Shown in pieces: positions 55,264-63,973 of a stretch of DNA of 64,000 nt. Positions within the stretch are counted from its first letter, which is position 1; every line of letters begins with the position of its first letter. The notes under the pieces were generated by a model. It searched no databases, had not been told where the DNA came from, and saw only the letters and a list, made by a program, of their open reading frames with translations. Both the position numbers and the translations under genes were made by a program. Origin of the DNA: Alphaproteobacteria bacterium (GTDB taxonomy: Bacteria; Pseudomonadota; Alphaproteobacteria; Rhodobacterales; Rhodobacteraceae); contig JAUIIJ010000005.1 of the NCBI GenBank assembly GCA_030431825.1, positions 1 through 64,000 on the forward strand, given 5' to 3'.

Positions 55264-56514
55264 TCACTCCACAATCTCCGCCGTTTCGGCAACCGCGTGC
55301 AACAGCACATCCGCCCCGGCGCGCGCCCATTCGCGGCTGATCTCTTCGGCCTCGTTATGCGACAGCCCGTCGACACAGGGGCACATCACCATCGCGGTCG
55401 GCGCGACCTGATTGATCCAGCAGGCGTCGTGACCGGCACCCGAAATCAGATCGCGGTGCGAATAGCCCAGACGCTCGGCGGCGTTGCGCACGGCGCTGAC
55501 GCATCCTGCGTCGAACTCCACCGGATCGAACCCGCCGACCTTTTCGAATGCAACCTCAAGCTCCATGTCGTCGCAGATTTTCTGCGCTTCGGTCTTCAGG
55601 CGTGTCTCCATGTCCTGGATCACCGCCAGGTCGGGCGAGCGGAAATCGACCGTGAACACCGCGCGGCCCGGAATCACGTTGCGCGAATTGGGAAAGACCT
55701 CGATATGGCCCGCCGCACCCACCGCATGGGGTTTGTGCGACCATGCGATCTCTTCGACCTTTTCCAGTATCCGGGCCATGCCAAGACCGGCATTCCTGCG
55801 CATCGGCATGGGGGTCGAGCCGGTATGGGCGTCCTTGCCGGTGACGGTGACCTGTGTCCATGACAGGCCCTGACCGTGGGTCACGACCCCGATATCCTTG
55901 CCCTCGGCTTCGAGAATGGGGCCCTGTTCGATGTGCAGCTCAAAGAAGGCGTGCATCTTGCGTGCGCCGACTTCTTCCTCGCCGCGCCAGCCTATGCGTT
56001 CGAGTTCATCGCCGAACCTCTTGCCGTCGTGATCCTCGCGATCATAGGCCCAGTCCTGGGTATGCACGCCGGCAAAGACACCGGAAGACAGCATGGCGGG
56101 CGCATAGCGCGTGCCCTCTTCATTGGTCCAGTTGGTCGCCACGATGGGGTGCCGGGTCCTGATGCCAAGGTCGTTGAGCGTGCGGATGATCTCGAGCCCG
56201 CCCAGCACGCCAAGCACGCCGTCATACTTGCCCCCGGTCGGTTGGGTATCGAGGTGGCTGCCGACATAAACCGGCAGCGCCTCGGGATCCGTGCCTTCGC
56301 GCCGGGCAAACATGTTGCCCATCTGGTCGAGACCCATCGTGCAGCCGGCCTCTTCGCACCAGCGCTGAAACAGGGCGCGGCCCTCGCCGTCTTCGTCGGT
56401 CAGCGTCTGGCGGTTATTTCCCCCCGCGACGCCCGGCCCGATCCTGGCCATTTCCATGAGAGAGTCCCAAAGCCTGTCGGCATTGACTGTCAGGTTCGCT
56501 GATGGTGCGGTCAT
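55264..56514 (-). CDS. Zn-dependent carbamoyl-amino-acid hydrolase (beta-ureidopropionase type)
   Basis: A 416-residue M20/hydantoinase-carbamoylase-family amidase that removes the carbamoyl group from N-carbamoyl-beta-alanine (or -aminoisobutyrate), the third step of reductive pyrimidine degradation. Metal ligands are visible in VGSHLDTQPTGGKYDGVLGV (H87, D89, D98 counted from ATG 56514) and in NEEGTRYAPAMLSSG, with the substrate-binding FELHIEQGPILEAEG downstream. The frame extends to 56553, but homology begins at MTAPSANLTV. It is divergent from the RutR-like gene with a clear operator between them, and separated from dihydropyrimidinase by the AT-rich insert. Confidence 0.9.
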   Translation of the reverse strand: MTAPSANLTVNADRLWDSLMEMARIGPGVAGGNNRQTLTDEDGEGRALFQRWCEEAGCTMGLDQMGNMFARREGTDPEALPVYVGSHLDTQPTGGKYDGVLGVLGGLEIIRTLNDLGIRTRHPIVATNWTNEEGTRYAPAMLSSGVFAGVHTQDWAYDREDHDGKRFGDELERIGWRGEEEVGARKMHAFFELHIEQGPILEAEGKDIGVVTHGQGLSWTQVTVTGKDAHTGSTPMPMRRNAGLGMARILEKVEEIAWSHKPHAVGAAGHIEVFPNSRNVIPGRAVFTVDFRSPDLAVIQDMETRLKTEAQKICDDMELEVAFEKVGGFDPVEFDAGCVSAVRNAAERLGYSHRDLISGAGHDACWINQVAPTAMVMCPCVDGLSHNEAEEISREWARAGADVLLHAVAETAEIVE

Positions 56515-56556
56515 ATCATCCCCGATCTTGCTAGCAACTGCTGGCCATTTCATGAT

Positions 56557-56572
56557 TTGACCAACCGGTCAA
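56557..56572. promoter_or_regulatory. RutR-type operator
   Basis: TTGACCAACCGGTCAA, an inverted repeat TTGACC-N4-GGTCAA, differs at one position from the E. coli RutR site TTGACCA-N2-TGGTCAA. It lies between the divergent hydrolase and RutR-like regulator genes, so the regulator, probably sensing uracil as RutR does, is expected to control both directions from here. Confidence 0.75.
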
Positions 56573-56660
56573 AGTCACGCTACCACGGAGCCAAGGTCAG
56601 TCAAGTCCGCCGCAAGCAAAAGCGGCGATCGCGTGAAAAATCGGCAGGGAATGTCAGGCA

Positions 56661-57314
56661 ATGACGAAAAGATCGGCGCGACCGCATCCCCGTGACGCCA
56701 CCAAACCCAGAACCCGCATCCAGAAGCGCAACCGCGAGCTGATCCTCGGCGCGGCGCTCGAAGTGTTTTCGAAGCATGGCTATCGCGGCGCGACGCTGGA
56801 TCAGATTTCCAGCGAAGCGGGTCTGAGCAAACCCAACCTGCTATATTACTACCCGTCGAAAGAAGCCATCCACCGCGAGCTTTTGCATGGATTGCTCGAT
56901 ACATGGCTGGACCCGCTCAAGGAACTTGATCATGGGGGCGAGCCGCTGGACGAAATTCTGGAATACGTGCAGCGCAAGCTCCAGCTGGCACGGGATTACC
57001 CGCGCGAGAGTCGCATCTTTGCCAACGAGATCCTGCAGGGCGCTCCGACGATCCTGCCCGATCTCGAAGGCGATCTGAAAGCGCTTGTCGATCGCACCGC
57101 GGCAACCATCCGGCGATGGATCGAGACCGGAAAACTGGCACCGGTCGATCCCGTGCATCTGATTTTCTCGATCTGGGCCCTGACACAGCATTATGCGGAT
57201 TTCGATATCCAGGTCCGGGCCGTCAATGGTGGCGTCGATCCGTTTCCCGGCGCGGAACAGCATCTGAACACGCTGTTCCGCCGTATGCTCACACCCGATC
57301 AAGGCGCATCGTGA
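56661..57314 (+). CDS. rutR: TetR-family regulator, RutR-like
   Basis: A 217-residue TetR repressor. The N-terminal HTH (about residues 28-72) reads LILGAALEVFSKHGYRGATL followed by DQISSEAGLSKPNLLYYYPS, a close match to the RutR pattern. The C-terminal domain has ILPDLEGDLKALV and ALTQHYADFDIQV, also RutR-like (the QHYADF region lies near the uracil pocket). Located amid pyrimidine degradation genes and beside a near-perfect RutR operator. Expected to repress the hydrolase/dihydropyrimidinase operon until uracil or thymine is present. Confidence 0.85.
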   Translation: MTKRSARPHPRDATKPRTRIQKRNRELILGAALEVFSKHGYRGATLDQISSEAGLSKPNLLYYYPSKEAIHRELLHGLLDTWLDPLKELDHGGEPLDEILEYVQRKLQLARDYPRESRIFANEILQGAPTILPDLEGDLKALVDRTAATIRRWIETGKLAPVDPVHLIFSIWALTQHYADFDIQVRAVNGGVDPFPGAEQHLNTLFRRMLTPDQGAS

Positions 57315-57408
57315 CTAACCTGAAATATCCGGTATCGCCTGACGCGTTGAAATTTCCGGTTTCAGGTAGCGTCAGGTGACCCAGGTTGATCGCGGCATGC
57401 GCTGGCGT

Positions 57409-58713
57409 TCATTCCGCCGCACGCGCCATCGGATTGTTGGGATGCGAGGTCCAGTCCGCATGCTCGGCCGATACGACACGTCCGGTGCGCGGATCGGTCA
57501 CGCCGGGTTCCAGCCGCTCCATGGTGATGCACCCTTCGACCGGACAGACATCGAGACACAGGTTGCAGGCAACGCATTCGCTGTCATCCACATCGAACAC
57601 CCGGTCCGGACTCATGGTAATGGCCTGATGCGACGTGTCCTCGCAGGCGGCATAGCAGCGGCCACATTTGATGCAGGCATCCTGGTCGATCCGGGCCTTG
57701 GTGACGAAATTCAGGTTGAGATACTGCCAGTCCGTCACGTTGGGTGCTGCGCGGCCCTGGAAATCGGCGATCGAGGCATGGCCCTTTTCATCCATCCACT
57801 GCGACAGGCCGCGTTTCATTTCCTCGACCACACGGAACCCGTAGGTCATCGCCGCGGTGCAGACCTGGACGGTTCCACATCCGAGCGCGATGAATTCCGC
57901 CGCATCCCGCCAGGTGGTGACGCCGCCGATGCCCGAAATCGGCAGGCCATGTGTTTCGGGATCGCGGGCGATCTCGGCCACCATGTTCAGCGCGATGGGT
58001 TTGACCGCCGGGCCGCAATAGCCGCCGTGACTGCCCTTGCCGTCGATGCTCGGCTCGGGGCTGAAGGTATCGAGATTGACCGAGGTGATCGACGACACCG
58101 TGTTGATCAGGCTGACCGCATCGGCCCCGCCGGCACGGGCCGCCCGCGCCGGATAGCGGATATCGGTGATATTCGGCGTCAGCTTCACGATGACGGGCCT
58201 GTCGTAATATTGCTTGCACCACTCGGTGACCATCCGGATGTAGTCCGGCACCTGACCGACCGCCGCGCCCATGCCGCGTTCGCTCATCCCGTGCGGGCAA
58301 CCGAAGTTCAGTTCGATCCCGTCGGCCCCGGTTTCGGCGACACGGGGCAGGATGGCTTTCCATGACGCCTCTTCGCAGGGAACCATGATCGACGCGATCA
58401 GCGCCCGGTCCGGATAGTCGCGTTTCACCCGCGTCATTTCCTCAAGGTTCACATCCAGCGGCCGGTCGGTGATCAGTTCGATATTGTTCAGCCCCAGAAG
58501 CCTGCGGTCCGCGCCCCAGATCGCGCCGTATCGCGGACCGTTGACGTTCACCACCGGCGGTCCGGCCTCGCCCAGGGTTTTCCATACAACGCCACCCCAG
58601 CCGGCCTCGAAGGCGCGGCGCACGTTGTATTCCTTGTCCGTCGGTGGCGCCGAGGCGAGCCAGAAGGGGTTGGGGCTCTTGATACCCAGGAAGTCGGTCG
58701 TCAGATCTGCCAT
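57409..58713 (-). CDS. preA: NAD-dependent dihydropyrimidine dehydrogenase, subunit PreA
   Basis: A 434-residue flavin and iron-sulfur subunit that reduces uracil and thymine to dihydropyrimidines, the first step of the reductive pathway. An FMN-binding dihydroorotate-dehydrogenase-like barrel occupies residues 1 to about 320 (FLGIKSPNPFWLASAPPTDK; ELNFGCPHGMSERGMGAAVG with the catalytic Cys). A C-terminal ferredoxin domain has two 4Fe-4S motifs, CIKCGRCYAACEDTSHQ and CVACNLCLDVCPVEGC. ATG 58713 follows AAAGGA; the long upstream frame lies antisense and is rejected. It follows preT on the same strand by 46 bp. Confidence 0.93.
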   Translation of the reverse strand: MADLTTDFLGIKSPNPFWLASAPPTDKEYNVRRAFEAGWGGVVWKTLGEAGPPVVNVNGPRYGAIWGADRRLLGLNNIELITDRPLDVNLEEMTRVKRDYPDRALIASIMVPCEEASWKAILPRVAETGADGIELNFGCPHGMSERGMGAAVGQVPDYIRMVTEWCKQYYDRPVIVKLTPNITDIRYPARAARAGGADAVSLINTVSSITSVNLDTFSPEPSIDGKGSHGGYCGPAVKPIALNMVAEIARDPETHGLPISGIGGVTTWRDAAEFIALGCGTVQVCTAAMTYGFRVVEEMKRGLSQWMDEKGHASIADFQGRAAPNVTDWQYLNLNFVTKARIDQDACIKCGRCYAACEDTSHQAITMSPDRVFDVDDSECVACNLCLDVCPVEGCITMERLEPGVTDPRTGRVVSAEHADWTSHPNNPMARAAE

Positions 58714-58759
58714 TGTCTTGATCCTTTCCGGGCCGTCGCCCGTCATGATATGGGGCGCG

Positions 58760-60085
58760 TCACTCTGAAAGTGCGGCGTGAATATCCTCGGCAGCGTCGC
58801 GGCCCTCGGCCACGGCGACCACCGTGAGGTCTTCTCCCGGCGTGCAATCGCCTCCGGCCCAGACACCGGCAAGACTGGTGCGCCCGGCGCCGGATACGGC
58901 AATCTTGCCACGCTCGGTTGCAAGCCCGGCGTCCTCGGCCAGGTTCTGTCCGATGGCCAGCAACACCTGATCGGCGGGCAGCCGGATGCGCTCACCCGTC
59001 GCTCGCAGCGTGCCGTTGCCGGCCTGGGTGTATTCCAGTTCGATTTCCTGCGCCGCGCCATCGCCATGCACGGCAACCGGCGTGACATTGGTCATCAACT
59101 GAACGCCGTGTGTGGCCGCAAGATCCTGCTCGTATCCGCTCGCACCCATCGCCGAACGATCGCGCCGATAGGCGAGCGTTACGCTCTGCGCCCCGAGCAA
59201 CCGCGACTGTACCGCGGCGTCAATGGCTGTCATGCCGCCGCCGATGACCACCACATTGCGACCCACGGCGAGGCTGGACTTGTCATCCGCCTGCCGCAGT
59301 TCGGAGATGAAATCCACTGCGTTGCGCACACCCGCGAGGTCGAAACCCGGCAGGTCGAGCAGGTTGACACCGCCAAGGCCGACGCCAAGGAACACCGCGT
59401 CATGATCGGCCTGCACCGTCGCAAGATCGACATTTTCGCCAAGAACCTGCCCGTGCACCACCTTGATGCCGCCGATACCCAGAAGCCAGCCGATTTCGCG
59501 CTCGGCGAAATTGTCGGCGGTCTTGTAGGCGGCGAGGCCGTATTCATTGAGACCACCCGCCCGCTCGCGCGCCTCGTAGATGGTGACATCGTGTCCTTTC
59601 ATCGCGAGGCGATGGGCACAGGCCAGGCCGGCCGGCCCCGATCCCACGACACCGATGCTCTTACCGGTACCGGGCGCCCGCAGAAACGGGTGCCCCTGCC
59701 GGGCCATCGCGGCGTCGGTCGCATAACGCTGCAAACGGCCGATTTCGACCGGCTTGCCCTCTGCGGCCTCGCGCACGCAGGCTTCCTCGCAGAGTGTCTC
59801 GGTCGGGCAGACGCGGGCACACATGCCGCCCAGAATATTCTGCTCGAAGATGGTCTGCGCCGCAGCTTCGGGCTGCGCAGTCGCGATCTGGCGGATGAAG
59901 AGCGGAATGTCGATATCCGTCGGACAGGCCGTGACACAGGGCGCATCGTGGCAAAAGTAACATCGGTCGGCGGCAACGGCGGCTTCGTGAGGATCATAAG
60001 CCGGGTGCAGATCGGCAAAATTCGCGGCGATCTCGTCGGCATCAAGACGTCCGGCAACAAGGCCTGGGGTGTATGAGTTGGTCAT
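58760..60085 (-). CDS. preT: NAD-dependent dihydropyrimidine dehydrogenase, subunit PreT
   Basis: A 441-residue GltD-like subunit that passes electrons from NADH to PreA. Cysteine-rich N-terminal iron-sulfur domain (CYFCHDAPCVTACPTDIDIP and GGMCARVCPTETLCEEACVR), FAD motif VGSGPAGLACAHRLAMKG (about residue 138) and NAD motif VVIGGGMTAIDAAVQS. ATG 60085 (MTNSYTPGLVAG) is the family start; the frame to 60238 is rejected. A 22-bp inverted repeat lies about 40 bp upstream and may be its operator. Confidence 0.92.
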   Translation of the reverse strand: MTNSYTPGLVAGRLDADEIAANFADLHPAYDPHEAAVAADRCYFCHDAPCVTACPTDIDIPLFIRQIATAQPEAAAQTIFEQNILGGMCARVCPTETLCEEACVREAAEGKPVEIGRLQRYATDAAMARQGHPFLRAPGTGKSIGVVGSGPAGLACAHRLAMKGHDVTIYEARERAGGLNEYGLAAYKTADNFAEREIGWLLGIGGIKVVHGQVLGENVDLATVQADHDAVFLGVGLGGVNLLDLPGFDLAGVRNAVDFISELRQADDKSSLAVGRNVVVIGGGMTAIDAAVQSRLLGAQSVTLAYRRDRSAMGASGYEQDLAATHGVQLMTNVTPVAVHGDGAAQEIELEYTQAGNGTLRATGERIRLPADQVLLAIGQNLAEDAGLATERGKIAVSGAGRTSLAGVWAGGDCTPGEDLTVVAVAEGRDAAEDIHAALSE

Positions 60086-60127
60086 TGAGTCTCCCTGGGC
60101 ATTTTTACCGAGCCTGCCACAAGTCAG

Positions 60128-60149
60128 AATTTTATCAAACGGTAAAATT
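60128..60149. promoter_or_regulatory. AT-rich inverted repeat upstream of preT
   Basis: AATTTTA (60128-60134) and TAAAATT (60143-60149) are exact complements with an 8-bp spacer TCAAACGG, located 43 bp upstream of the preT start. Symmetry and location suggest an operator for preTA. It is unlike the RutR site at 56557, so another regulator would be involved. Confidence 0.4.
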
Positions 60150-60273
60150 TTGGTAGCGCATGAATTCGCGCGTGTTTCTTCCGTGACAGGCTCGCGCAGA
60201 GGCCGCGCGTGCACGGACTGTCCCTGCCGCCCGTGCAATCGACGCGAGGCGCGGCAAACCGTCTTCCGGGATT

Positions 60274-60296
60274 AATTGGTATTTCATTTACCAATT
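60274..60296. promoter_or_regulatory. NsrR-like operator upstream of truncated haemoglobin
   Basis: AATTGGTA (60274-60281) and its exact complement TACCAATT (60289-60296) form an inverted repeat of 11-1-11 geometry, the form used by the nitric-oxide-sensing Rrf2 repressor NsrR. It lies 45 bp upstream of a haemoglobin gene, a typical NsrR target. The regulator gene is not in this window. Confidence 0.5.
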
Positions 60297-60341
60297 GTGT
60301 TCGTTAATAACCGGTCGGCGGCATCAACAAAGGTCGGAACA

Positions 60342-60803
60342 ATGCAACTGCGGAACTCAGACGGAACCACATTCGATACCGTGCGCCCAGAGCTGACCCG
60401 GAACCTGATGGAGGAAACCGGTCTCGACAACGCGCAACTGTCCGTTCTTGTTGAAGAGTTCTACTCCAGGGTACAGACCGATCCGCTCCTGGGGCCGATC
60501 TTTGCCACGCGTGTCACCGACTGGCCCGCGCATATGGAGCGCCTGACCGCCTTCTGGTCGTCCGTGGCGCTGATGACCGGGCAATACCACGGCGCGCCGG
60601 TTCCGGCGCATGCCGGTCTGCCCGTCACATGGGAGCATTTCGAACGCTGGCTGATGCTGTTTCGAGAAACCGCAAATCGGGTCTGCTCGCCGGACGGGGC
60701 GGAGCATGTGATCGAGCGGGCGGAACGCATTGCGCGCTCACTGCACATCGCGGTTCAGGATGCGGCGGCCACCGCACCGGGCACGATTCCCAACCTGCGC
60801 TGA
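60342..60803 (+). CDS. Group III truncated haemoglobin
   Basis: A 153-residue truncated globin, probably involved in nitric oxide or oxygen chemistry. LSVLVEEFYSRVQTDPLLGPIF is the group III opening (short form: FYSRVQTDPLLGPIF, helix B region), followed by HMERLTAFWSSVALMTGQYHG with the E-helix and PAHAGLPVTWEHFERWLMLF holding the proximal His (about residue 82-90). The frame opens at 60276, but ATG 60342 preceded by AAAGG begins the family-like part and leaves room for the upstream operator. Divergent from preT. Confidence 0.87.
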   Translation: MQLRNSDGTTFDTVRPELTRNLMEETGLDNAQLSVLVEEFYSRVQTDPLLGPIFATRVTDWPAHMERLTAFWSSVALMTGQYHGAPVPAHAGLPVTWEHFERWLMLFRETANRVCSPDGAEHVIERAERIARSLHIAVQDAAATAPGTIPNLR

Positions 60804-60827
60804 GCGTCAGATTCTTGCCGACCGCGT

Positions 60828-60856
60828 AAAAACAGACCGCCGGAAAACTCCGGCGG
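60828..60856 (-). terminator. Rho-independent terminator of the phoX gene
   Basis: CCGCCGGA-AAAC-TCCGGCGG (60837-60856) is a perfect 8-bp GC-rich stem with a 4-base loop. On the minus strand it is followed by TCTGTTTTT, and it lies about 65 bp beyond the stop of the PhoX-like gene, which reads toward it. Confidence 0.85.
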
Positions 60857-60920
60857 CCCCGGCGAAAACAATTCGCCCTGTTCACTCGGCCAGACCCGCG
60901 GGCGGGCCGGCCTGATGCGT

Positions 60921-62801
60921 TTACCCGACCAGCGCGTTGTCGTTGCGCTTGATCGCCACGATGGTTGAGCGGGGCAGACCCTCGCCCGGGAAACCCGTGT
61001 CGGGATGCTGGATGCCGACGAACATCGTGCGCTTGTCCGCCGACCAGCAGACACCGGTGACTTCGGAACCATAGGGACCGGTCATGAAACGCTGGATTTC
61101 ACCGGTTGCCGGGTCGCCCGCCAGCATCTGGTTGTTTCCCATGCCCTCGAAGTCGCCTTCGTTGCTGTAGTCGCCATCGGTCTGGATCCAGATCAGGCCC
61201 GTCGAGTCGATCGCCATGCCATCGGGCGAGTTGAACATGTTGCCCGCCGTGACGTTGCGCGAACCGGAATAGACGTCGTCATGCTTTTCCGGGTTGCCCG
61301 CCATCACATAGAGATCCCAGGTAAAGGCCGGATCGGTGTGATCCTCGTTGGCCGGATACCAGCGCACGATCTGGCCATAGCGGTTCTCGGCCCGCGGATT
61401 CGGACCGCCAACCGGCGTTTCGTCACCGCCCGCGTTGGCCTTGATACCGCGGTTCTTGTTGTTGGTGAGTGCGCAATAGGCCGCAATCTCGTTCGGGCTG
61501 ACGGCAACCCATTCCGGACGGTCCATCGTCGTTGCGCCAACCTTGGAAGCGGCGATCCGGGCAAAGACAAGAATCTCGTCCATTGCCATATCCGTCGTTT
61601 CCGGGGTCAGCGGCAACCACTGCCCCGAACCGTTCTCGAGGAATTTGGCGACATAAAGGGTCCCGTTGTCGAGCAGGGTCGAGGTATCGCCACCCGGAAC
61701 GTAAACGTCATCAGACACGAACTTGTACAGGAACTCTCCGCGCTCGTCGTCGCCCATATAGACCACGACACGGCCATCGGGCGCGATCGCGCAGGCGGCG
61801 TTCTCATGCTTGAAACGTCCAAGCGCGGTACGCTTGTTGGGCACCGAGTCGGGGTCGGTCGGATCGATCTCGACAACCCAGCCCTGCGTGTTCGGCTCGT
61901 TCGGGTCCCTGGAAATGTCAAAGCGCTCTTCGAAATTCTCGTAGCCGTAACGGCCCGTCAGACCCACGCCGTAACGCATCTGCTCGGGCGTACGCTCAAG
62001 CGTCTCGTCGGTCGAGCCGAAATATCCGTTGAAGTTCTCTTCGCAGGTCAGATAGGTGCCCCAGGGCGTCTTGCCCGCGCCACAGTTGTTCATGGTGCCG
62101 CGCGCCGTCATGCCCTGCGGGTCGGACACCGTCTTGAGCAGTTCGGAACCCGCAGCGGGCCCGGTCAGGTTGATCACGGTGTCCTGGGTGATGCGGCGGT
62201 TGTAGGGGCTGTCGACCACCACGGCCCAGCCATCTTCGCCCTCTGCCACCTCGATCACGGCGACGCCCTGCAGGTTGCGCAAGAGCTGCGCGTCCTCTGC
62301 CGAGCCTGCCTTGCCCTCCACATGGCTATTGGGCAGGTTCACCTTGTTGTTGGTGTATTCGTGGTTCACCGCGATGATCTGGCGGTTGCCCACCAGGAAA
62401 AGCTCCATGCCATCCGTGTTCTCGCCAAAGACACGCGCGGCAGAGGCGTGGGTCACCCCGTTTTCCGGGTCGAACGCTTCGGCATCCGAGAACAGAGCGT
62501 CACCCCAGCTGACCATCGATTGCCAAGTATAGCCCTCGGGGACATGCACGGTGCCATCCGTCGAGATCGGGACCGGTTTGAAAGCAAAGCGCGCTGCGTC
62601 CTGCGCCTGCGCCGAGGTGCCGTTCAACAGCCCGGTTCCAAGCGCCGCCGCGCCCGAACCGAACGCCACGAGACCCGAAAGAAAACCACGGCGCGACAGG
62701 CTTGCTTCGACCACGCGGTCGAACTCGGTGGCCTCCGGACGTGGGTCGTTTGCTTCGTCCCACTCGTCCCAGCTCATTGCGCTTGCGTCAGAATCGTTCA
62801 T
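60921..62801 (-). CDS. phoX: PhoX-family (DUF839) alkaline phosphatase
   Basis: A 626-residue exported phosphatase of the PhoX type, an iron/calcium enzyme that frees phosphate from organic esters in the periplasm. The N-terminal ~35 residues precede a twin-arginine signal (LSRRGFLSGLVAFGSGAAA, about residues 35-53) ending TSAQAQD. The body has family landmarks VAVNHEYTNN-like IIAVNHEYTNNKVN, MNNCGAGKTPWGTYLTCEENFNGYF (core NNCGAGKTPWGTYLTCEEN), and GDDERGEFLYKFVS. The C-terminus contains the GVCWSADKRTMFVGIQHPD stretch. A strong terminator follows. A single CTGTCAC word about 60 bp upstream of the start (62860-62866 region) could be half a Pho box but is not convincing. Confidence 0.9.
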   Translation of the reverse strand: MNDSDASAMSWDEWDEANDPRPEATEFDRVVEASLSRRGFLSGLVAFGSGAAALGTGLLNGTSAQAQDAARFAFKPVPISTDGTVHVPEGYTWQSMVSWGDALFSDAEAFDPENGVTHASAARVFGENTDGMELFLVGNRQIIAVNHEYTNNKVNLPNSHVEGKAGSAEDAQLLRNLQGVAVIEVAEGEDGWAVVVDSPYNRRITQDTVINLTGPAAGSELLKTVSDPQGMTARGTMNNCGAGKTPWGTYLTCEENFNGYFGSTDETLERTPEQMRYGVGLTGRYGYENFEERFDISRDPNEPNTQGWVVEIDPTDPDSVPNKRTALGRFKHENAACAIAPDGRVVVYMGDDERGEFLYKFVSDDVYVPGGDTSTLLDNGTLYVAKFLENGSGQWLPLTPETTDMAMDEILVFARIAASKVGATTMDRPEWVAVSPNEIAAYCALTNNKNRGIKANAGGDETPVGGPNPRAENRYGQIVRWYPANEDHTDPAFTWDLYVMAGNPEKHDDVYSGSRNVTAGNMFNSPDGMAIDSTGLIWIQTDGDYSNEGDFEGMGNNQMLAGDPATGEIQRFMTGPYGSEVTGVCWSADKRTMFVGIQHPDTGFPGEGLPRSTIVAIKRNDNALVG

Positions 62802-63157
62802 TTTCCCGGCTCCAGTAATGTTGCTGTGGCGGTAACTAGTCAGGATTTGAAACCAATATGTGACAGCCTGGCAGCAATGAAAAGAACATAAGGATTACAA
62901 TACGCTATCTGGCATCCACTGACGCAATCCCCTCGATTGACATGCCGGGGGGCGTAGCGGGCAAGATGATGAGAGTGTGAAATCCCGATGCTCGCCGACG
63001 CGGAAAAGCACTTGATCCCACGACATGATTTCACACGAGAGTTCCAGCCACATCGATAAAGCAGCATCGAGCGCTGGAAATCCAGTGGAGTGGACCCCGA
63101 TGACATGCTTTCCTGCGGCCCATAGGATTCAAGTGCAGAAATAGGGAAGATTCCCAA
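62802..63157. other. Divergent intergenic region between phoX and the last gene
   Basis: About 356 bp without a supported gene. It must contain the phoX promoter. A CTGTCAC word on the minus strand near 62866-62860 resembles half of a PhoB box, but the expected second repeat is weak. No hairpin terminator or RNA gene was identified. Confidence 0.4.
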
Positions 63158-63973
63158 ATGCCGTATGATGCAAAAAGGGTAGATGCCGCCAAATCGCAAA
63201 GATACCAATCACCATGCGATCCAAGTCAGCGTATAGATTTCTGGATAGAGGCTGACGTACCCAAATACCTCTACCGCTACATGGAAAGACAGTTTGCGGA
63301 CGACTTGATCGGAAAGGGCCGTATAAGATTTGGCACCCTGTTTGAATATCGCCACGCGGACGCGAGCAAGCTTACCGAGGCTCAACGCGACGAATTCGAA
63401 GGGACTCATACCTTCACGGGGAAGGGCGTGGTAAATGGCAATGAAGTCCCAATGGTCGCGCCCATTGTGTCTTATGATTGCTGGATGTTGTGTTTGTCCG
63501 AAGTTTACGATGAAACATTGATCCACGAACGCGTTTTCGGAAAGGCGGACTGTATCGTTAAGATCGAAGCGGCCAGGTTCTTTGAGCAACTTTCGAGGGC
63601 ACTGGTCCTGTTCAGTGACGCGGCATCGCTGCGCAAGGTGCAGTACTTGAAGGAATCCGATTATCAAGTTTCGGGTCTGGATTTAGCGAAGCCAGAAGAG
63701 GTACCCTTCGTAGCAATCGTGAAGCCGTGGCGTGAGGATTACGTCCGGCAGCGCGAGTGGCGGCTGACTTTCGATCCGCGCGCGGGCTTTTCCTCTCAGC
63801 CTCGCGACAGGGCTGTCGCCTTGCCATGTCTTGTTGATATACCAAGATCGGGTCCGGGCGTGCCGCCGCAGGCTATGGAACGTGTCTTCAAGAAAGTTAA
63901 CAAGCTGCAACACCGGTTCATCACGGCTCCGGCGATACGCGGAGCATGTAGCATCGCATTCCATCGGGATTAG
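63158..63973 (+). CDS. Unrecognised protein, faintly DUF2971-like
   Basis: A 271-residue soluble protein with no signal peptide or membrane helix. Not recognised with confidence. YLYRYMERQFADDLIGKGRI followed by RFGTLFEYR, and later DYVRQREWRLTFDP, recall the layout of DUF2971-type proteins (an N-terminal 'gate' segment and a late Q-x-EWR motif), whose function is unknown. Base composition is less GC-rich than the catabolic genes, suggesting separate origin. GGGAAGATTCCC lies just before ATG 63158. It stands alone, divergent from phoX, and the window ends 27 bp after its stop. Confidence 0.6.
   Translation: MPYDAKRVDAAKSQRYQSPCDPSQRIDFWIEADVPKYLYRYMERQFADDLIGKGRIRFGTLFEYRHADASKLTEAQRDEFEGTHTFTGKGVVNGNEVPMVAPIVSYDCWMLCLSEVYDETLIHERVFGKADCIVKIEAARFFEQLSRALVLFSDAASLRKVQYLKESDYQVSGLDLAKPEEVPFVAIVKPWREDYVRQREWRLTFDPRAGFSSQPRDRAVALPCLVDIPRSGPGVPPQAMERVFKKVNKLQHRFITAPAIRGACSIAFHRD

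Noticed and set aside
62848..62866. Full Pho box upstream of phoX
   Set aside because: CTGTCAC is present, but the second 7-base repeat at the right spacing matches poorly.
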